Shown: positions 52,200 through 62,400 of the stretch, one piece after another
How the letters are laid out: each line of letters begins with the position of its first letter
How positions within the stretch are numbered: position 1 is the first letter of the stretch
Origin: Sphingomonadales bacterium
GTDB taxonomy: Bacteria; Pseudomonadota; Alphaproteobacteria; Sphingomonadales; Sphingomonadaceae
Reading direction: 5' to 3'
DNA length: 64,000 nucleotides
Assembly: GCA_014763545.1 (NCBI GenBank)
Contig: JACXVD010000002.1
Span: 1 to 64,000, forward strand
Notes under the pieces: model-generated
Databases searched by the model: none
What the model was told of the DNA's origin: nothing
The model's input: the letters and a program-made list of their open reading frames with translations, nothing else
Program-made: the position numbers and the translations under genes

Positions 52200-53246
52200 A
52201 TGACCGGCATGACCTTGCGCAATCCCCTCGTCGGCATATTCGCGCCCCTGCTGGCGGCCAATGTGCTGCTGTGGGCCGGGGCATGGCTGCTGTTCGGCGA
52301 CCGCCCGGTCCTGCTCGGCGCCTGCGCGCTGGCATGGACGCTGGGGCTGCGCCACGCGGTGGATGCGGACCATATTGCCGCGATCGACGGGGCGACCCGC
52401 CGCCTGATGCACCGGGGGCATGGCAGCAGGGATCGCGGGTGCGATGCAGGGCAGGGCGGTGCGGAGGATGCGGCAGCGCAGCCGATGCTGACCGGGCTCT
52501 ATTTCTCGCTCGGCCATTCGACGGTGGTGTGGCTGGCCTCGCTCGGCGTCGCGCTGGCGGCGGGGGCGGCCTCGCCCTGGCTTGGCGGCGTCGGCAAGCT
52601 GGGCGAGATTGTCGGCCCCGGCACCTCGATCGTGTTCCTGTTCGCCATTGCGCTGGCCAACCTGGCGGTGCTGGCCGGGTTGCTGCGCGCGGCGCGGCGC
52701 GGCTCGCGGGGTAGCGACAGTGCTGCCGAGCTGGACGAGCGGCTGGTGCCCGGCGGGCCGATCGCCCGGCTGGCGCAGCCGCTGTTCCGGCTGGTCACCC
52801 GCAGCCGGCACATGTTCGCCATCGGCGTCTTGTTCGGCCTGGGCTTCGACACCGCGACCGAGATCATGGTGCTGGGCATTTCGGCCTCGGCCGCCACGCA
52901 GGGTACGGCGATCTGGTCGATCCTGATGTTCCCGGCGCTGTTCACCGCCGCCATGGCATTGGTCGACACTGCCGATTCGGCGATGATGGCGCGCGCCTAT
53001 GGCTGGGCCTTCGACCAGCCGCAGCGCAAGCTGACTTACAATATCGCGGTCACCGCCGCCTCGGTGCTGCTCGCCCTGCTGATCGGCCTCGCCCAATTGG
53101 CCAGCATGCTGCCGCTGGGCGGCGAGGGGTTGGTGGATGGCGTGCTCGAACGCGGCGGCTATGTGGCGATTGCGGGCTTTTTCGCGATCTGGCTCGCGGC
53201 GCGGCTGCTGCCGCGATTCGCGCGCCATCGCGCACCTTCGGCCTGA
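52200..53246 (+). CDS. NiCoT-family nickel/cobalt permease (HupN/NixA-like)
   Basis: A 348-residue permease with eight membrane helices and the signature [14 protein letters not shown] (H-A-V-D-A-D-H-I), plus SLGHSTVV and GLGFDTATE, the other conserved NiCoT motifs. A hydrophilic His/Gly/Asp-containing stretch (about residues 65-95) may bind metal. It starts 9 bases after isp2 and ends the structural operon, so it should supply nickel for the hydrogenase. Confidence 0.93.
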   Translation: MTGMTLRNPLVGIFAPLLAANVLLWAGAWLLFGDRPVLLGACALAWTLGLRHAVDADHIAAIDGATRRLMHRGHGSRDRGCDAGQGGAEDAAAQPMLTGLYFSLGHSTVVWLASLGVALAAGAASPWLGGVGKLGEIVGPGTSIVFLFAIALANLAVLAGLLRAARRGSRGSDSAAELDERLVPGGPIARLAQPLFRLVTRSRHMFAIGVLFGLGFDTATEIMVLGISASAATQGTAIWSILMFPALFTAAMALVDTADSAMMARAYGWAFDQPQRKLTYNIAVTAASVLLALLIGLAQLASMLPLGGEGLVDGVLERGGYVAIAGFFAIWLAARLLPRFARHRAPSA

Positions 53247-53267
53247 CGCAACAGCTATCTTCTCGGA

Positions 53268-53282
53268 CCAAGGTACAATTGG
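53268..53282 (+). promoter_or_regulatory. CCAA-N7-TTGG box upstream of the aldehyde dehydrogenase
   Basis: CCAAGGTACAATTGG stands 61 bases before the start at 53344. Related sequences occur in the promoters of the PQQ alcohol dehydrogenase (61456-61470) and between the cytochrome and beta-propeller genes (62930-62944). A target of the LuxR-type response regulator at 58880 is the likely reading. Confidence 0.55.
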
Positions 53283-53343
53283 CCGCGCACGCAGCGGAGA
53301 GCAATCTCTCGCCCAGAGCAAACTTGGCGAGAGGAGCAAGCAG

Positions 53344-54864
53344 ATGCTTGAACAGGCACTGAGCAAATTCAGCGGGCAATCGCTGATCAAGGACAAATTC
53401 GACAATTTCATCGGCGGCAAGTGGGTTGCCCCGGTCAAGGGCCAGTATTTCGACAATATCTCGCCGGTCACGGGCAAGACCGTGTGCCAGGTGGCGCGCG
53501 GCACGGCGGAAGACATCGAGCTCGCGCTCGACGCGGCGCATGCCGCGCGCGATGCCTGGGGCCGTACCTCGACCACCGAGCGCGCCAATATCCTGAACAA
53601 GATCGCCCAGCGCATGGAGGATAACCTCGACATGCTGGCGCTGGTCGAAACGATCGACAACGGCAAGCCGATCCGCGAAACCACCGCGGCCGACATTCCG
53701 CTGGGCATCGACCACTTCCGCTATTTCGCGGGCTGCCTGCGTGCCCAGGAAGGCTCGATCTCCGAAATCGACCACGACACCGTCGCCTATCACTTCCACG
53801 AACCGCTGGGCGTCGTCGGCCAGATCATCCCCTGGAACTTCCCGCTGCTGATGGCGGTGTGGAAGCTGGCCCCGGCGCTGGCTGCGGGCAACTGCATCGT
53901 GCTCAAGCCGGCCGAACAGACCCCGATGTCGATCATGGTCTTCATGGAACTGATTGCCGACCTGCTGCCCGCAGGCGTGCTCAACGTCGTCAACGGCTTC
54001 GGCGTCGAGGCGGGCAAGCCGCTGGCGCAGAACAAGCGGATCGCAAAGATCGCCTTCACCGGCGAAACCACCACTGGCCGCCTGATCATGCAGTATGCGT
54101 CGGAAAACCTGATCCCCTGCACGCTGGAGCTGGGTGGCAAGAGCCCCAACATCTTCTTCGCCGATGTGATGCGCGAAGACGACGACTATCTCGACAAGGC
54201 GCTCGAAGGCTTCGCCATGTTCGGCCTCAACTCGGGCGAGGTCTGCACCTGCCCCAGCCGCGCGCTGGTGCATGAATCGATCTACGACGCGTTCATGGAA
54301 AAGGCGATTGCCCGCGTTAACGCGATGAAGCTCGGCAGCCCGCTCGATCCCTCGACCATGGTCGGTGCGCAGGCGTCGAACGACCAGCTGGAAAAGATCC
54401 TCAGCTATATCGGCATCGGCAAGGACGAAGGCGCCAAGGTGCTGGCCGGTGGCGGTCGCCAGATCCACGAAGGCGAGCTGGCGGAAGGCTATTACGTGCA
54501 GCCGACGGTGCTGGAAGGGCACAACAAGATGCGCGTCTTCCAGGAAGAGATCTTCGGCCCGGTGCTGGCGGTGACCAAGTTCTCGACCCCCGAGGAAGCG
54601 CTGTCGATCGCCAATGACACGCTCTATGGCCTGGGTGCCGGCGTGTGGAGCCGCGATGCCAACACCTGCTACCGCTTCGGCCGCGCCATCCAGGCGGGCC
54701 GCGTGTGGACCAACTGCTATCACCTCTACCCCGCGCACGCCGCGTTCGGTGGCTACAAGCAGTCGGGCATCGGCCGCGAAAACCACAAGATGATGCTCGA
54801 ACATTATCAGCAGACCAAGAACATGCTGGTTTCCTACAGCCCGAAGGCGCTCGGCTTCTTCTGA
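53344..54864 (+). CDS. NAD-dependent aldehyde dehydrogenase (ExaC/ThcA/AcoD-like)
   Basis: A 506-residue aldehyde dehydrogenase of the acetaldehyde/ExaC group, with [12 protein letters not shown] and catalytic C301 in [11 protein letters not shown]. The N-terminal [16 protein letters not shown] and the late [19 protein letters not shown] are typical of this group. GAGAGGAG lies before the ATG. In alcohol oxidation clusters such an enzyme finishes the oxidation of the aldehyde made by a PQQ alcohol dehydrogenase. It is followed by a strong terminator and a DUF779 gene. Confidence 0.93.
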   Translation: MLEQALSKFSGQSLIKDKFDNFIGGKWVAPVKGQYFDNISPVTGKTVCQVARGTAEDIELALDAAHAARDAWGRTSTTERANILNKIAQRMEDNLDMLALVETIDNGKPIRETTAADIPLGIDHFRYFAGCLRAQEGSISEIDHDTVAYHFHEPLGVVGQIIPWNFPLLMAVWKLAPALAAGNCIVLKPAEQTPMSIMVFMELIADLLPAGVLNVVNGFGVEAGKPLAQNKRIAKIAFTGETTTGRLIMQYASENLIPCTLELGGKSPNIFFADVMREDDDYLDKALEGFAMFGLNSGEVCTCPSRALVHESIYDAFMEKAIARVNAMKLGSPLDPSTMVGAQASNDQLEKILSYIGIGKDEGAKVLAGGGRQIHEGELAEGYYVQPTVLEGHNKMRVFQEEIFGPVLAVTKFSTPEEALSIANDTLYGLGAGVWSRDANTCYRFGRAIQAGRVWTNCYHLYPAHAAFGGYKQSGIGRENHKMMLEHYQQTKNMLVSYSPKALGFF

Positions 54865-54947
54865 TGCCGGGCGGCGGGTCGCCGACTTTCCATCTTCCGC
54901 CCGGCAGACCGGCTTCCTCTCCAAGCCGGGCGGGAATGGAGCCACTC

Positions 54948-54979
54948 GGGCAGGCGGGGTTGACCCCGCCTGCCCTTTT
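54948..54979 (+). terminator. Rho-independent terminator after the aldehyde dehydrogenase
   Basis: GGGCAGGCGGGG (54948-54959) and CCCCGCCTGCCC (54964-54975) form a perfect 12-bp stem with a TTGA loop, followed by four T. It ends the aldehyde dehydrogenase transcript or attenuates reading into the DUF779 gene 30 bases on. Confidence 0.85.
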
Positions 54980-55009
54980 CGGCGTTGTGAATTGGTGGAA
55001 TGGAGAGCC

Positions 55010-55420
55010 ATGACAGCTACTTGCCCCCCTCGCATACTCGCGAGCCCGGAAGCGGAAGAATGGATCGCGCGGCTTACGGCGATCCACGGCCCGCTGATGT
55101 TCCACCAGTCGGGCGGCTGCTGCGACGGGTCGGCACCCATGTGCTTCGCGCGCGGCGAATTCCGCGTCGGCGCGCAGGATGTGCTGCTGGGCACGCTGGC
55201 TGGCGACACGCCGGTGTGGATCGGCGCGGCGCAGTTCGAATATTGGCGGCACACCCAGGTGACGATCGATGTGGTGCCGGGGCGTGGATCGGGTATGAGC
55301 CTCGAAGCGCCCGAGGGCATCCGCTTCATCGTGCGCAGCCGCGTGTTCACCGACGCGGAGGCCGAATGTCTCGCCGCCGCAGGCGAACCGCCGCGTGGCG
55401 ACAGCTACGAGGTGTCATGA
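55010..55420 (+). CDS. DUF779 family protein
   Basis: A 136-residue protein of the DUF779 family, with FHQSGGCCDGSAPMC near residue 35 and the conserved FEYWRHTQ. The Cys-Cys and later Cys suggest a metal or redox site. DUF779 genes usually lie directly behind ExaC/AcoD-type aldehyde dehydrogenase genes, as here, and probably help that enzyme; the mechanism is not known. GGAGAG precedes the ATG at 55010. Confidence 0.88.
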   Translation: MTATCPPRILASPEAEEWIARLTAIHGPLMFHQSGGCCDGSAPMCFARGEFRVGAQDVLLGTLAGDTPVWIGAAQFEYWRHTQVTIDVVPGRGSGMSLEAPEGIRFIVRSRVFTDAEAECLAAAGEPPRGDSYEVS

Positions 55421-55511
55421 CGGGGTGATTAGACCTTGCCGCTGGCTGTCGCCGCGGCGTAACATATAAGCGGGCGCTCCAGCCAAGAAGGGTGCCGCAC
55501 AGGAGAGGGCC

Positions 55512-56672
55512 TTGCAGGCAACAGCAAGCCAGATAGATCAGCACCAGGGCGTGATCGCGGTATCGTCGCATGCCGCCGATCCGGCGCGCGCGATTGCCGA
55601 AATTGCCGATGCGATCGCCGGTGCCGAGCTGGCAGGCGGGCTGCTGTTCTGTTCGCACCGCTTTCCGCGCGAACGGCTGGGCACTGCAATCGGCGAGCGG
55701 CTGGGCGGTCTCCCGCTGATCGGCTGCACCAGCGCGGGCGAACTCACCGCGCGCGGATACGATACCGACAGCGTGCTGTTCATAGGCTTCCCGGCAGAAT
55801 TGTTCACCATGCAGGTGCTGCATTTTACCGATCTCGACGGGTTCGATCGCGAGGATGCGCGCCGCCAGATCCGCCACCTCGCCGCGAATGCGCGCCAGGA
55901 ATCGGGGCATCTGGGCAAGGAGCTGAACCAGGTCGGGTTGTTCCTCGTCGATGGATTGTCGCACCGGGAAGAGGTGCTGACGATGACCGCGCAGGATGCG
56001 TTGGGCGATATCCAGCTGATCGGCGGGTCGAGCGGCGACGGGCTGCTGTTTCGCGAAACGGGGGTGCTTTACGATGGCGGCTTGCATCAGGATGCGGCGG
56101 TGATCGCGATCCTGACCAGTTCGCGGCCCTTGCACGCCTTCTGCGCGAACCATTACCGCCCCGGCCCGGCCAAGATGGTGGTGACCGAAGCCAACCCCGA
56201 AAGCCGGGTGGTTTACGAGATCAACGCAGCCCCCGCGGCCGAGGAATACCGGCGCCTGGCCGGCAATCCCACCTCCAGCCTCGATGTCGGGTTCTTCGCC
56301 GCGCATCCGCCGATGGTGCGCACCGGCGGCACCTATCACGTGCGGTCGATCCAGACCGCGAACCCCGATGGCAGCCTGACCTTCTATTGTGCAGTCGATC
56401 GCGGGATCGTGCTGACCATCGGCGAACCGGTCGACCGCGTGGCGCAGATGCGCCAGATGTTCGCCGATATCGAACAGCGCATAGGCGAGGTCGATACGAT
56501 TGTCGGCTTCGATTGCGTGCTCAACCGGATCGATGCGGAAAACCGCCAGCTTTCGGGCGACGTCTCGCGGCTGTACGCCGATCACCGGGTGTTCGGCTTC
56601 AACACCTATGGCGAGCAATTCCTCGGTGCGCATGTCAACCAGACCTTCAGCGGCCTGGCGATCGGGCGCTGA
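55512..56672 (+). CDS. FIST-domain signal-transduction protein
   Basis: A 386-residue protein with an N-terminal FIST domain (LFCSHRFPRERLGTAIGERL; PLIGCTSAGELT) and FIST C domain (about residues 215-360). FIST domains are small-ligand sensors often beside two-component systems. It starts with TTG at 55512 behind AGGAGAGGG. The stop overlaps the start of the histidine kinase (TGATG), so it is probably a sensing partner of that kinase. Ligand unknown. Confidence 0.9.
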   Translation: MQATASQIDQHQGVIAVSSHAADPARAIAEIADAIAGAELAGGLLFCSHRFPRERLGTAIGERLGGLPLIGCTSAGELTARGYDTDSVLFIGFPAELFTMQVLHFTDLDGFDREDARRQIRHLAANARQESGHLGKELNQVGLFLVDGLSHREEVLTMTAQDALGDIQLIGGSSGDGLLFRETGVLYDGGLHQDAAVIAILTSSRPLHAFCANHYRPGPAKMVVTEANPESRVVYEINAAPAAEEYRRLAGNPTSSLDVGFFAAHPPMVRTGGTYHVRSIQTANPDGSLTFYCAVDRGIVLTIGEPVDRVAQMRQMFADIEQRIGEVDTIVGFDCVLNRIDAENRQLSGDVSRLYADHRVFGFNTYGEQFLGAHVNQTFSGLAIGR

Positions 56673-58870
56673 TGGCGACGCGGATCAAGCCTGCCGACGC
56701 GCGCGATGAAGAGCTGGAGCAGCTGCGCGAACAGCTGCGCCGGATGGAGAAGATCAACCAGGCGCTGATGGACCGGGTCGAGCGATCGACCGATATCCAG
56801 GGTGGCGCGTTCTCGATGTTCGAAACGGCCATCGCGCTCGAAGCGATGGTGCGCGAACGCACGACCGCGCTGGAAGAGGCGCTGGGCCAGCTCAATGCCG
56901 CCAATGCCCTGCTGGAGGCAGCGCATCGCGATGCCGATGCCGCCCGCTCGCGCTTGCGCGATGCGATCGAATCGCTGAGCGACGGCTTTGCCCTGTTCGA
57001 TGCCGAAGACCGCTTGGTGATGTGCAACCGCGCGTTCCTCAAATTCTGGCCCGAGCTGGAGGATCTCTCCGACCAGGGGGCGGAGTTTGCCGCATTGGTC
57101 GAACGGTTGGCACAGGGCGGGCGGACGATGGGCTCGCTGATTTCCGCCGATCGCTGGATCAAGGAACGGGTTGCCCGCCACCGCCGGGCCGGGGTCCATG
57201 TCCAGGCGATGAGCGACGGGCGCTGGCTGCAGATCAGCGAATTGCGCACCACTGAAGGCGGCACGGTCGGAATCTACACCGACATCACCGAAGTTAAGGC
57301 CGAAGATGCGCGCGAACGCGCGGTGGAGCTGGCCGAGAAGACCACTATCCTGCAGTCCACGCTCGACACCATTCGCCTGGGCGTGGCGGTCTATGACGCG
57401 GACCGGCGGCTGATCGCGTGGAACGGGCAATTACTCTCGACTATCGGCCTGCAGGATGACGATCTGCCGCTGGTCATGGTGCACGATGGCATGGTCGATG
57501 CCTGCCGCGCGGTGAACGGCCCCTTCGGCGAGGCGCGGCCGCTCGAATGGCTTCCCCCCGGCTCGCGCGAGGTCAAGGCGTTGCGGCGGCAGGCGAGTGG
57601 CCGGGTGGTCGAAGTGCGCCGTGCCAGCATGCCCGGCGGCGGCATGGTGATGACGTTCGAAGACGTTACCGAGCGCATGCAGGCGGCAGAAATGCTCGAA
57701 AAGCGGGTCGAGCAGCGCACGTCCGAACTGGTCGAGGTCAACCGCCAGCTGGTCGATGCCAAGGAAGAGGCCGAACTCGCCAACCGTTCGAAGACCCGCT
57801 TCCTCGCGGCGGCCAGCCACGATCTGCTCCAGCCGCTCAACGCCGCGCGGCTGTTCGTGTCGGCGCTGGGCGAGCGGCGGCTGGCGGCGCCGTCGCGCGC
57901 GCTCGTTTCGCGCGCCGCAGTGGCGCTCGATTCGGTGGAGGAACTGCTCGAGGCATTGTTCGAGATTTCCCGGCTCGATGCCGGGGCGATCCAGCCGGAG
58001 ATCGGTTCGATCGAACTCGACCGTATCCTGTCGGCGCTGCGGATCGAATTCGCGCCGGTGGCGCGGGCGGGCGGGCTCGAACTCGACATCCAGCCGACCG
58101 GCCTGTGGGTGCGCAGCGATATTCGGATGCTCCGCCGGGTGCTGCAGAACTTCATTTCCAATGCCATCCGCTACACCGCCGAAGGCAAGGTCGAGGTGGA
58201 CGTGCGCGAGATCGGCGACGAGGTGGTGATTGCCATCCGCGACACCGGGCCGGGGATCGATCCCGCGCAGCATGAAGCCGTGTTCGAGGAATTCCGCCGA
58301 CTGGAAGGCAAGGGCAAGCGCCCCGGTAACGGGCTGGGTCTGGCAATCGTGCGCCGCGCCTGTGCGATGCTGGGCCATTCGATCGCGCTCGAATCCGAAC
58401 TGGGGGCCGGTTCGGCATTCTCGCTGACCGTTCCGCGCAGCGAGCCGGTCGAGCGACCGGCGCTGCCGCCCGAGCGGCGCGAGCGGATCGGGGCGTCGGG
58501 CGGTGGCACAGTGCTGGTGATCGACAACGATCAGCGCATCCTCGAAGGGATGTGTGCCTTGCTCGGCAATTGGGGGCTGGACGTGGTCTGCGCGGGCGAT
58601 CCGGGCGATGCCAAGGCGGTTGCCGCCGCGCGCAAGGGGCTGGCGCTGTTGATCGCCGACTATCACCTCGACGACGAACTCACCGGCGATGTCGCGGTGG
58701 CGCAGCTGCGGGACCTGCACCAGGGCGAGCTGCCCGCGGTGATCATCACCGCCGATCGCAGCGAAGAGGTGAAGTCCGCGCTCGCATCGCAGGGCCTGCC
58801 GATGCTGACCAAGCCGGTGAAACCCGCGCAGTTGCGCGCCCTGCTGCGCCAGCTGGCGACCACCGCCTGA
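56672..58870 (+). CDS. PAS hybrid sensor histidine kinase (NahK/ErcS'-like)
   Basis: A 732-residue cytoplasmic hybrid kinase. Order: coiled coil (residues 8-90), two PAS domains (about 95-210 and 225-340), HisKA with H383 (AAASHDLLQPLN), HATPase (NFISNAIRYT, DTGPGIDP, GNGLGLAIV), and a receiver domain with D663 (LLIADYHLDDE). No membrane segment is present. This architecture with a FIST protein matches kinases that control PQQ alcohol dehydrogenase genes in pseudomonads. It is convergent with the LuxR-type regulator gene, 9 bases apart. Confidence 0.92.
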   Translation: MATRIKPADARDEELEQLREQLRRMEKINQALMDRVERSTDIQGGAFSMFETAIALEAMVRERTTALEEALGQLNAANALLEAAHRDADAARSRLRDAIESLSDGFALFDAEDRLVMCNRAFLKFWPELEDLSDQGAEFAALVERLAQGGRTMGSLISADRWIKERVARHRRAGVHVQAMSDGRWLQISELRTTEGGTVGIYTDITEVKAEDARERAVELAEKTTILQSTLDTIRLGVAVYDADRRLIAWNGQLLSTIGLQDDDLPLVMVHDGMVDACRAVNGPFGEARPLEWLPPGSREVKALRRQASGRVVEVRRASMPGGGMVMTFEDVTERMQAAEMLEKRVEQRTSELVEVNRQLVDAKEEAELANRSKTRFLAAASHDLLQPLNAARLFVSALGERRLAAPSRALVSRAAVALDSVEELLEALFEISRLDAGAIQPEIGSIELDRILSALRIEFAPVARAGGLELDIQPTGLWVRSDIRMLRRVLQNFISNAIRYTAEGKVEVDVREIGDEVVIAIRDTGPGIDPAQHEAVFEEFRRLEGKGKRPGNGLGLAIVRRACAMLGHSIALESELGAGSAFSLTVPRSEPVERPALPPERRERIGASGGGTVLVIDNDQRILEGMCALLGNWGLDVVCAGDPGDAKAVAAARKGLALLIADYHLDDELTGDVAVAQLRDLHQGELPAVIITADRSEEVKSALASQGLPMLTKPVKPAQLRALLRQLATTA

Positions 58871-58879
58871 GGCGCGCTG

Positions 58880-59569
58880 CTATTCGGTAAAGCCGATCCG
58901 GTTGGCCAGGATCACCGCCTGCGTGCGGCTGAAGACGTTGAGCTTCTGCAGGATCGCGGAGACATGCGCCTTCACCGTGGTCATCGAGACATCGAGTTCG
59001 TAGGCGATCTGCTTGTTGAGCCGCCCGGCGACGAGATGGCCCAGCACCACGCGCTGTTGCGGGGTCAGGCTGTCGATCCGGCGACGGATCGATTCTTCCT
59101 CCTCCGCTTCGGGATGGTCTTCCAGCGTTTCGGGAACGTAGATCTCGCCGGCGAGCACCTGCTCCAGCGCGGCGACGATTTCTTCGCGTTTCATCGACTT
59201 GGGGACATAGCCCGCAGCCCCGGCGGCCAGCGCGTCGCGCACCGTCACCCGGTCGAACGCGCCCGATACCATCACCACCGGGGTGCTGGGAAAATCGTCG
59301 CGCAATTGCTGCAGGCCGGAAAGCCGCGAAGTGTCGGGAATATGGAGGTCGAGCAGGACGAGGTCGAGCTCGTCGATGCGGGTCAGCTGGTCGAGCGCTT
59401 CCTCGAAACTACCCGCTTCGTAAATGGCGCAATCGGGGAAGCTGAGCTGCAGGATCGAACGCAGCCCATCGCGGACCAGCGAATGATCGTCGACGATCAG
59501 GACACTGTCGGGGGCTGGGCTTGTCGGCACGGCGGCTCTCGTTCGGGCGATTGCGGTATGGCGGTTCAT
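58880..59569 (-). CDS. LuxR/NarL-type response regulator of alcohol oxidation
   Basis: A 229-residue response regulator with phosphoacceptor D74 (LVLLDLHIPDT), K/T signalling positions (VVMVSGAF, GYVPKSM), and a C-terminal LuxR helix-turn-helix (LTPQQRVVLGHLVAGRLNKQ to TTVKAHVSAIL). It resembles the ErbR/AgmR/ExaE regulators of PQQ ethanol oxidation. It lies downstream of the alcohol dehydrogenase on the same strand, beyond a hairpin, and is the likely partner of the hybrid kinase. Candidate targets are the CCAA-N7-TTGG boxes. Confidence 0.9.
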   Translation of the reverse strand: MNRHTAIARTRAAVPTSPAPDSVLIVDDHSLVRDGLRSILQLSFPDCAIYEAGSFEEALDQLTRIDELDLVLLDLHIPDTSRLSGLQQLRDDFPSTPVVMVSGAFDRVTVRDALAAGAAGYVPKSMKREEIVAALEQVLAGEIYVPETLEDHPEAEEEESIRRRIDSLTPQQRVVLGHLVAGRLNKQIAYELDVSMTTVKAHVSAILQKLNVFSRTQAVILANRIGFTE

Positions 59570-59579
59570 CCGATGGATC

Positions 59580-59605
59580 GGACGGGGCGCACCGGCGCCC
59601 CGTCC
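59580..59605. terminator. Perfect hairpin between the PQQ dehydrogenase and response regulator
   Basis: GGACGGGGCGC (59580-59590) and GCGCCCCGTCC (59595-59605) make an 11-bp perfect stem around ACCG, starting 9 bases after the alcohol dehydrogenase stop on the minus strand. It probably ends most dehydrogenase transcripts before the regulator gene. Confidence 0.65.
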
Positions 59606-59613
59606 GCCTTTCC

Positions 59614-61359
59614 TTACTTAGCGAGCTTGAACACCCAAAGCGAGCCGCCCTGGCTGATCTCCTTGAAGGTCTTGGCGACTTCGCCGCCCCACAGCGGAAC
59701 CGCGCCGCCCCAGCCTGACATCACGGCGATGTATTGTTCGCCGTCCTGCGTCCAGGTGATCGGGGAGCCGACCACGCCCGAACCGGTGTTGAACTTCCAC
59801 AGTTCCTTGCCGGTCTTGGCGTCGAACGCCTTGAGGTAGCCTTCCGGCGTGCCGGTGAAGACGAGGTTGCCGCCGGTGGTCAGCACGCCGCCCCACAGCG
59901 GGGCAGGGTTCTTGTATTCCCACACGATCTTGCCGGTCTTGGGATCCATCGCGCGCAGCGCGCCGATGTGATCTTCGGCGATCGGCTTGATCGTGAAGCC
60001 CGCACCCAGATAGGCCGCGCCCTTCTTGTAGGCGATGGGTTCGTTCCAGATGTCCATCCCCCAGTCGTTGCTGGGCACGTAGAACAGGCCGGTGTCCTGG
60101 CTGTAGGCCATCGGCATCCAGTTCTTGCCGCCGAGGAACGAGGGCGAAGCGAACACCACCGAACCCTTCTCCGCACCGTCGGGCGCGCCCGGACGGTTGG
60201 CGTCGTTGTAGTTGGGGCGGCCGGTCTTGGGGTTGATCCCGTTGGCCCAGGTGGTTTCCATCACGAACTTGTTGGCCGAGATGAACTTGCCGTTGGTCCG
60301 GTCGAGGACGTAGAAATAACCGTTACGGTCGGCCTTCGCGCCCAGCTTCATCGCCTTGCCGTTGATGGTCGCGTCGAAGGGAATGAATTCGTTCACCCCG
60401 TCGAAGTCCCACCCGTCGTGCGGGGTGGTCTGGTAATGCCACTTGATAACGCCGGTATCGGCGTCGATCGCCAGGGTCGAGCTGGTGTAGAGGTTGTCGC
60501 CCGGGCGCAGGTGGCTGTTCCACGGCGCCGGGTTGCCGGTGCCGAAATAGACCATGTTGGTGCCCGGATCGTAGGTGCCGCCGAGCCAGGTGGCGCCGCC
60601 GCCGGTCTTCCACATGTCGCCCGGCCAGGTGGCGTTGGTCTTGCCGGTGATGCCGTTGGGCTGGCCGTTTAGCGTGCCCATGTGGCCTTCGATCACCGGG
60701 CGTTCCCAGATCAGCTCGCCGGTGTCGACATTGCGGGCCTGCACGGCGCCGATGACACCGAATTCACCGCCCGAATTGCCGGTGATGACCATGTCCTTGA
60801 CGATGATCGGCGCGGCGGTGGCGGAATAGCCGGCCTGGTAGTCGGCGATCTTCTTGTTCCAGATGACCTTGCCGGTCTTGCGGTCGAGCGCGACGAGATG
60901 CGCATCGAGCGTGGCGAAGATCACCTTGTTGCCGTGGATTGCGGCGCCGCGGTTGACGACATCGCAGCAGGGCATGATGCCGTCGGGCAGGCGGGCATCG
61001 TATTCCCAGACCTTTTCGCCCGTCTTCGCGTCGAAGGCGAACAGGCGCGAATAGGAACCGGTGACGTAGATCATCCCGTCATAGACCAGCGGCTGAGATT
61101 CCTGGCCGCGCTGCTTTTCGCCGCCGAGCGATGCGGCATAGGCCGGCACCAGCTTGGTAACGTTGTCGCTGTTGACTTCCTTCAGCGGGCTGTAGCGCTG
61201 CTGCCACGGGCCGAGGCCGTAGGACAGCACGTCACCCGGGGTGTTGGCGTCGTTGACGATGTCGGCGCTGGTCGGGCCTTCCTCGGCCGCGACCGGTGAC
61301 GCCAGCGCGGTGCCGGCAAGCGCCAGCGCCGCGAAAAGACTGGTGTATGTGCCCTTCAT
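59614..61359 (-). CDS. PQQ-dependent alcohol dehydrogenase, predicted lanthanide type
   Basis: A 581-residue periplasmic quinoprotein with a signal peptide (residues 1-25) and an eight-bladed propeller. Tryptophan-docking motifs recur ([40 protein letters not shown]). The vicinal disulphide ring is C131-C132 (MPCCD). The catalytic Asp is D318, and D320 follows in [10 protein letters not shown]-x-D marks lanthanide-binding enzymes (XoxF, PedH), where calcium enzymes have Ala or Ser at the second position. No haem motif is present, so a separate cytochrome takes the electrons; one is encoded two genes upstream. It begins the block behind a 158-base gap with a box at 61456-61470. Confidence 0.93.
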   Translation of the reverse strand: MKGTYTSLFAALALAGTALASPVAAEEGPTSADIVNDANTPGDVLSYGLGPWQQRYSPLKEVNSDNVTKLVPAYAASLGGEKQRGQESQPLVYDGMIYVTGSYSRLFAFDAKTGEKVWEYDARLPDGIMPCCDVVNRGAAIHGNKVIFATLDAHLVALDRKTGKVIWNKKIADYQAGYSATAAPIIVKDMVITGNSGGEFGVIGAVQARNVDTGELIWERPVIEGHMGTLNGQPNGITGKTNATWPGDMWKTGGGATWLGGTYDPGTNMVYFGTGNPAPWNSHLRPGDNLYTSSTLAIDADTGVIKWHYQTTPHDGWDFDGVNEFIPFDATINGKAMKLGAKADRNGYFYVLDRTNGKFISANKFVMETTWANGINPKTGRPNYNDANRPGAPDGAEKGSVVFASPSFLGGKNWMPMAYSQDTGLFYVPSNDWGMDIWNEPIAYKKGAAYLGAGFTIKPIAEDHIGALRAMDPKTGKIVWEYKNPAPLWGGVLTTGGNLVFTGTPEGYLKAFDAKTGKELWKFNTGSGVVGSPITWTQDGEQYIAVMSGWGGAVPLWGGEVAKTFKEISQGGSLWVFKLAK

Positions 61360-61455
61360 CTATCCCTCCTGTGTGAATTTGATAATCATCGTTCGCCCGC
61401 GCGGAACATGGTCCGCCGATCGTGCTGGGGCAGCCTATCGGGTGGCGGGGCACCC

Positions 61456-61470
61456 ACAATTGAACCTTAG
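61456..61470 (-). promoter_or_regulatory. CCAA-N7-TTGG-like box upstream of the PQQ dehydrogenase
   Basis: On the minus strand CTAAGGTTCAATTGT matches the 15-base box of the 53268 site at 12 positions. It stands 96 bases before the dehydrogenase start. The gap 61360-61517 shows no gene. Confidence 0.5.
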
Positions 61471-61517
61471 GACAAGCCCGGCCGCGCTACGGGCAATCCC
61501 GCCTCGCGCAGCGCGGG

Positions 61518-62396
61518 TCATGTGTTGGGCTGGGTGGCGAGCGCGGGCTTCCATTCGACGCCGTGCCGGGTGAAGAGCGTCGCCAGCCTGCCGTCCTGCG
61601 CCATCGCTTCGACCGTTTCCTCGATCGCGAAGCCCAGCGTGCGGCTGTTTTCCTTCACCGCCATGCCGATATCCCAGCCGGGCGAGGCGATGGCGGGCAG
61701 CGGGCCGCGTCGCCGCTTGGCATTGCCGCCGGGATTGTCGGCCATCGCCGCATCGACCTGTGCCCGTGTGGCGACCGCGAAATCGGCCTTGCCATCCTGC
61801 ACCGCGCCGACCGCTTCATAGCCGGTGGGGTAATGCACCACATCCTTGCGCAATATGCCGCCGAAACCGCCGAGCAGGTAGAAATCAGGAATGGAATCGA
61901 GTTCCGCCGCCAGTCGCTTGCCCGCCAGTTGCGGCGGGGGCACGTCGCAATCGCGCGCTTCGTTGCCGCAGACGGCGGCGAAGCTTTCGCGGTAATAGGG
62001 GGCGACGAACACGACCTGGTCTTCCTGCGCGGCGAAGCGCGGGTCGAACGGCACGTGCAGCATCACGTCGCACGGCTGGAAGCCGAGCAGACCGCCGCGC
62101 CATACGACATTGCGCAGATCGTCCGACACCGCCTCATCCGCGGTGAACAGGGCAATGTCGGCCCGCACGCCGAACGCTTCGGCCAGCGCACGGGCCAGGT
62201 CGACGTCGATCCCGGCAGGTTGCCCCGCCGCATCCCACGACCAGGGCCGGTTGTCCGCGTAAAGCCCGACCCGCAGCACGCCCAGGCTGCGCACTTTTTC
62301 CAGCGGCGCGGCCGACAGCGGCGAGGCGAAGGGGGAGGTCAGGGCCAGCGCGCCGAGCGACCCCGCCAGCGTGCCGAGGAAGCCCCTGCGATGCAT
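61518..62396 (-). CDS. Periplasmic substrate-binding protein (XoxJ-like) of the PQQ cluster
   Basis: A 292-residue family 3 solute-binding protein with a Tat-like or Sec leader (MHRRGFLGTLAGSLGALAL) and the start of the mature domain KVRSLGVLRVGLYADNRPWSW. Genes like this (XoxJ/MoxJ) lie next to PQQ dehydrogenases and are thought to help activate the apoenzyme. The start at 62396 lies 4 bases after the cytochrome stop. A general amino-acid binding role is less likely because no transporter genes accompany it. Confidence 0.85.
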   Translation of the reverse strand: MHRRGFLGTLAGSLGALALTSPFASPLSAAPLEKVRSLGVLRVGLYADNRPWSWDAAGQPAGIDVDLARALAEAFGVRADIALFTADEAVSDDLRNVVWRGGLLGFQPCDVMLHVPFDPRFAAQEDQVVFVAPYYRESFAAVCGNEARDCDVPPPQLAGKRLAAELDSIPDFYLLGGFGGILRKDVVHYPTGYEAVGAVQDGKADFAVATRAQVDAAMADNPGGNAKRRRGPLPAIASPGWDIGMAVKENSRTLGFAIEETVEAMAQDGRLATLFTRHGVEWKPALATQPNT

Positions 62397-62400
62397 GGCC

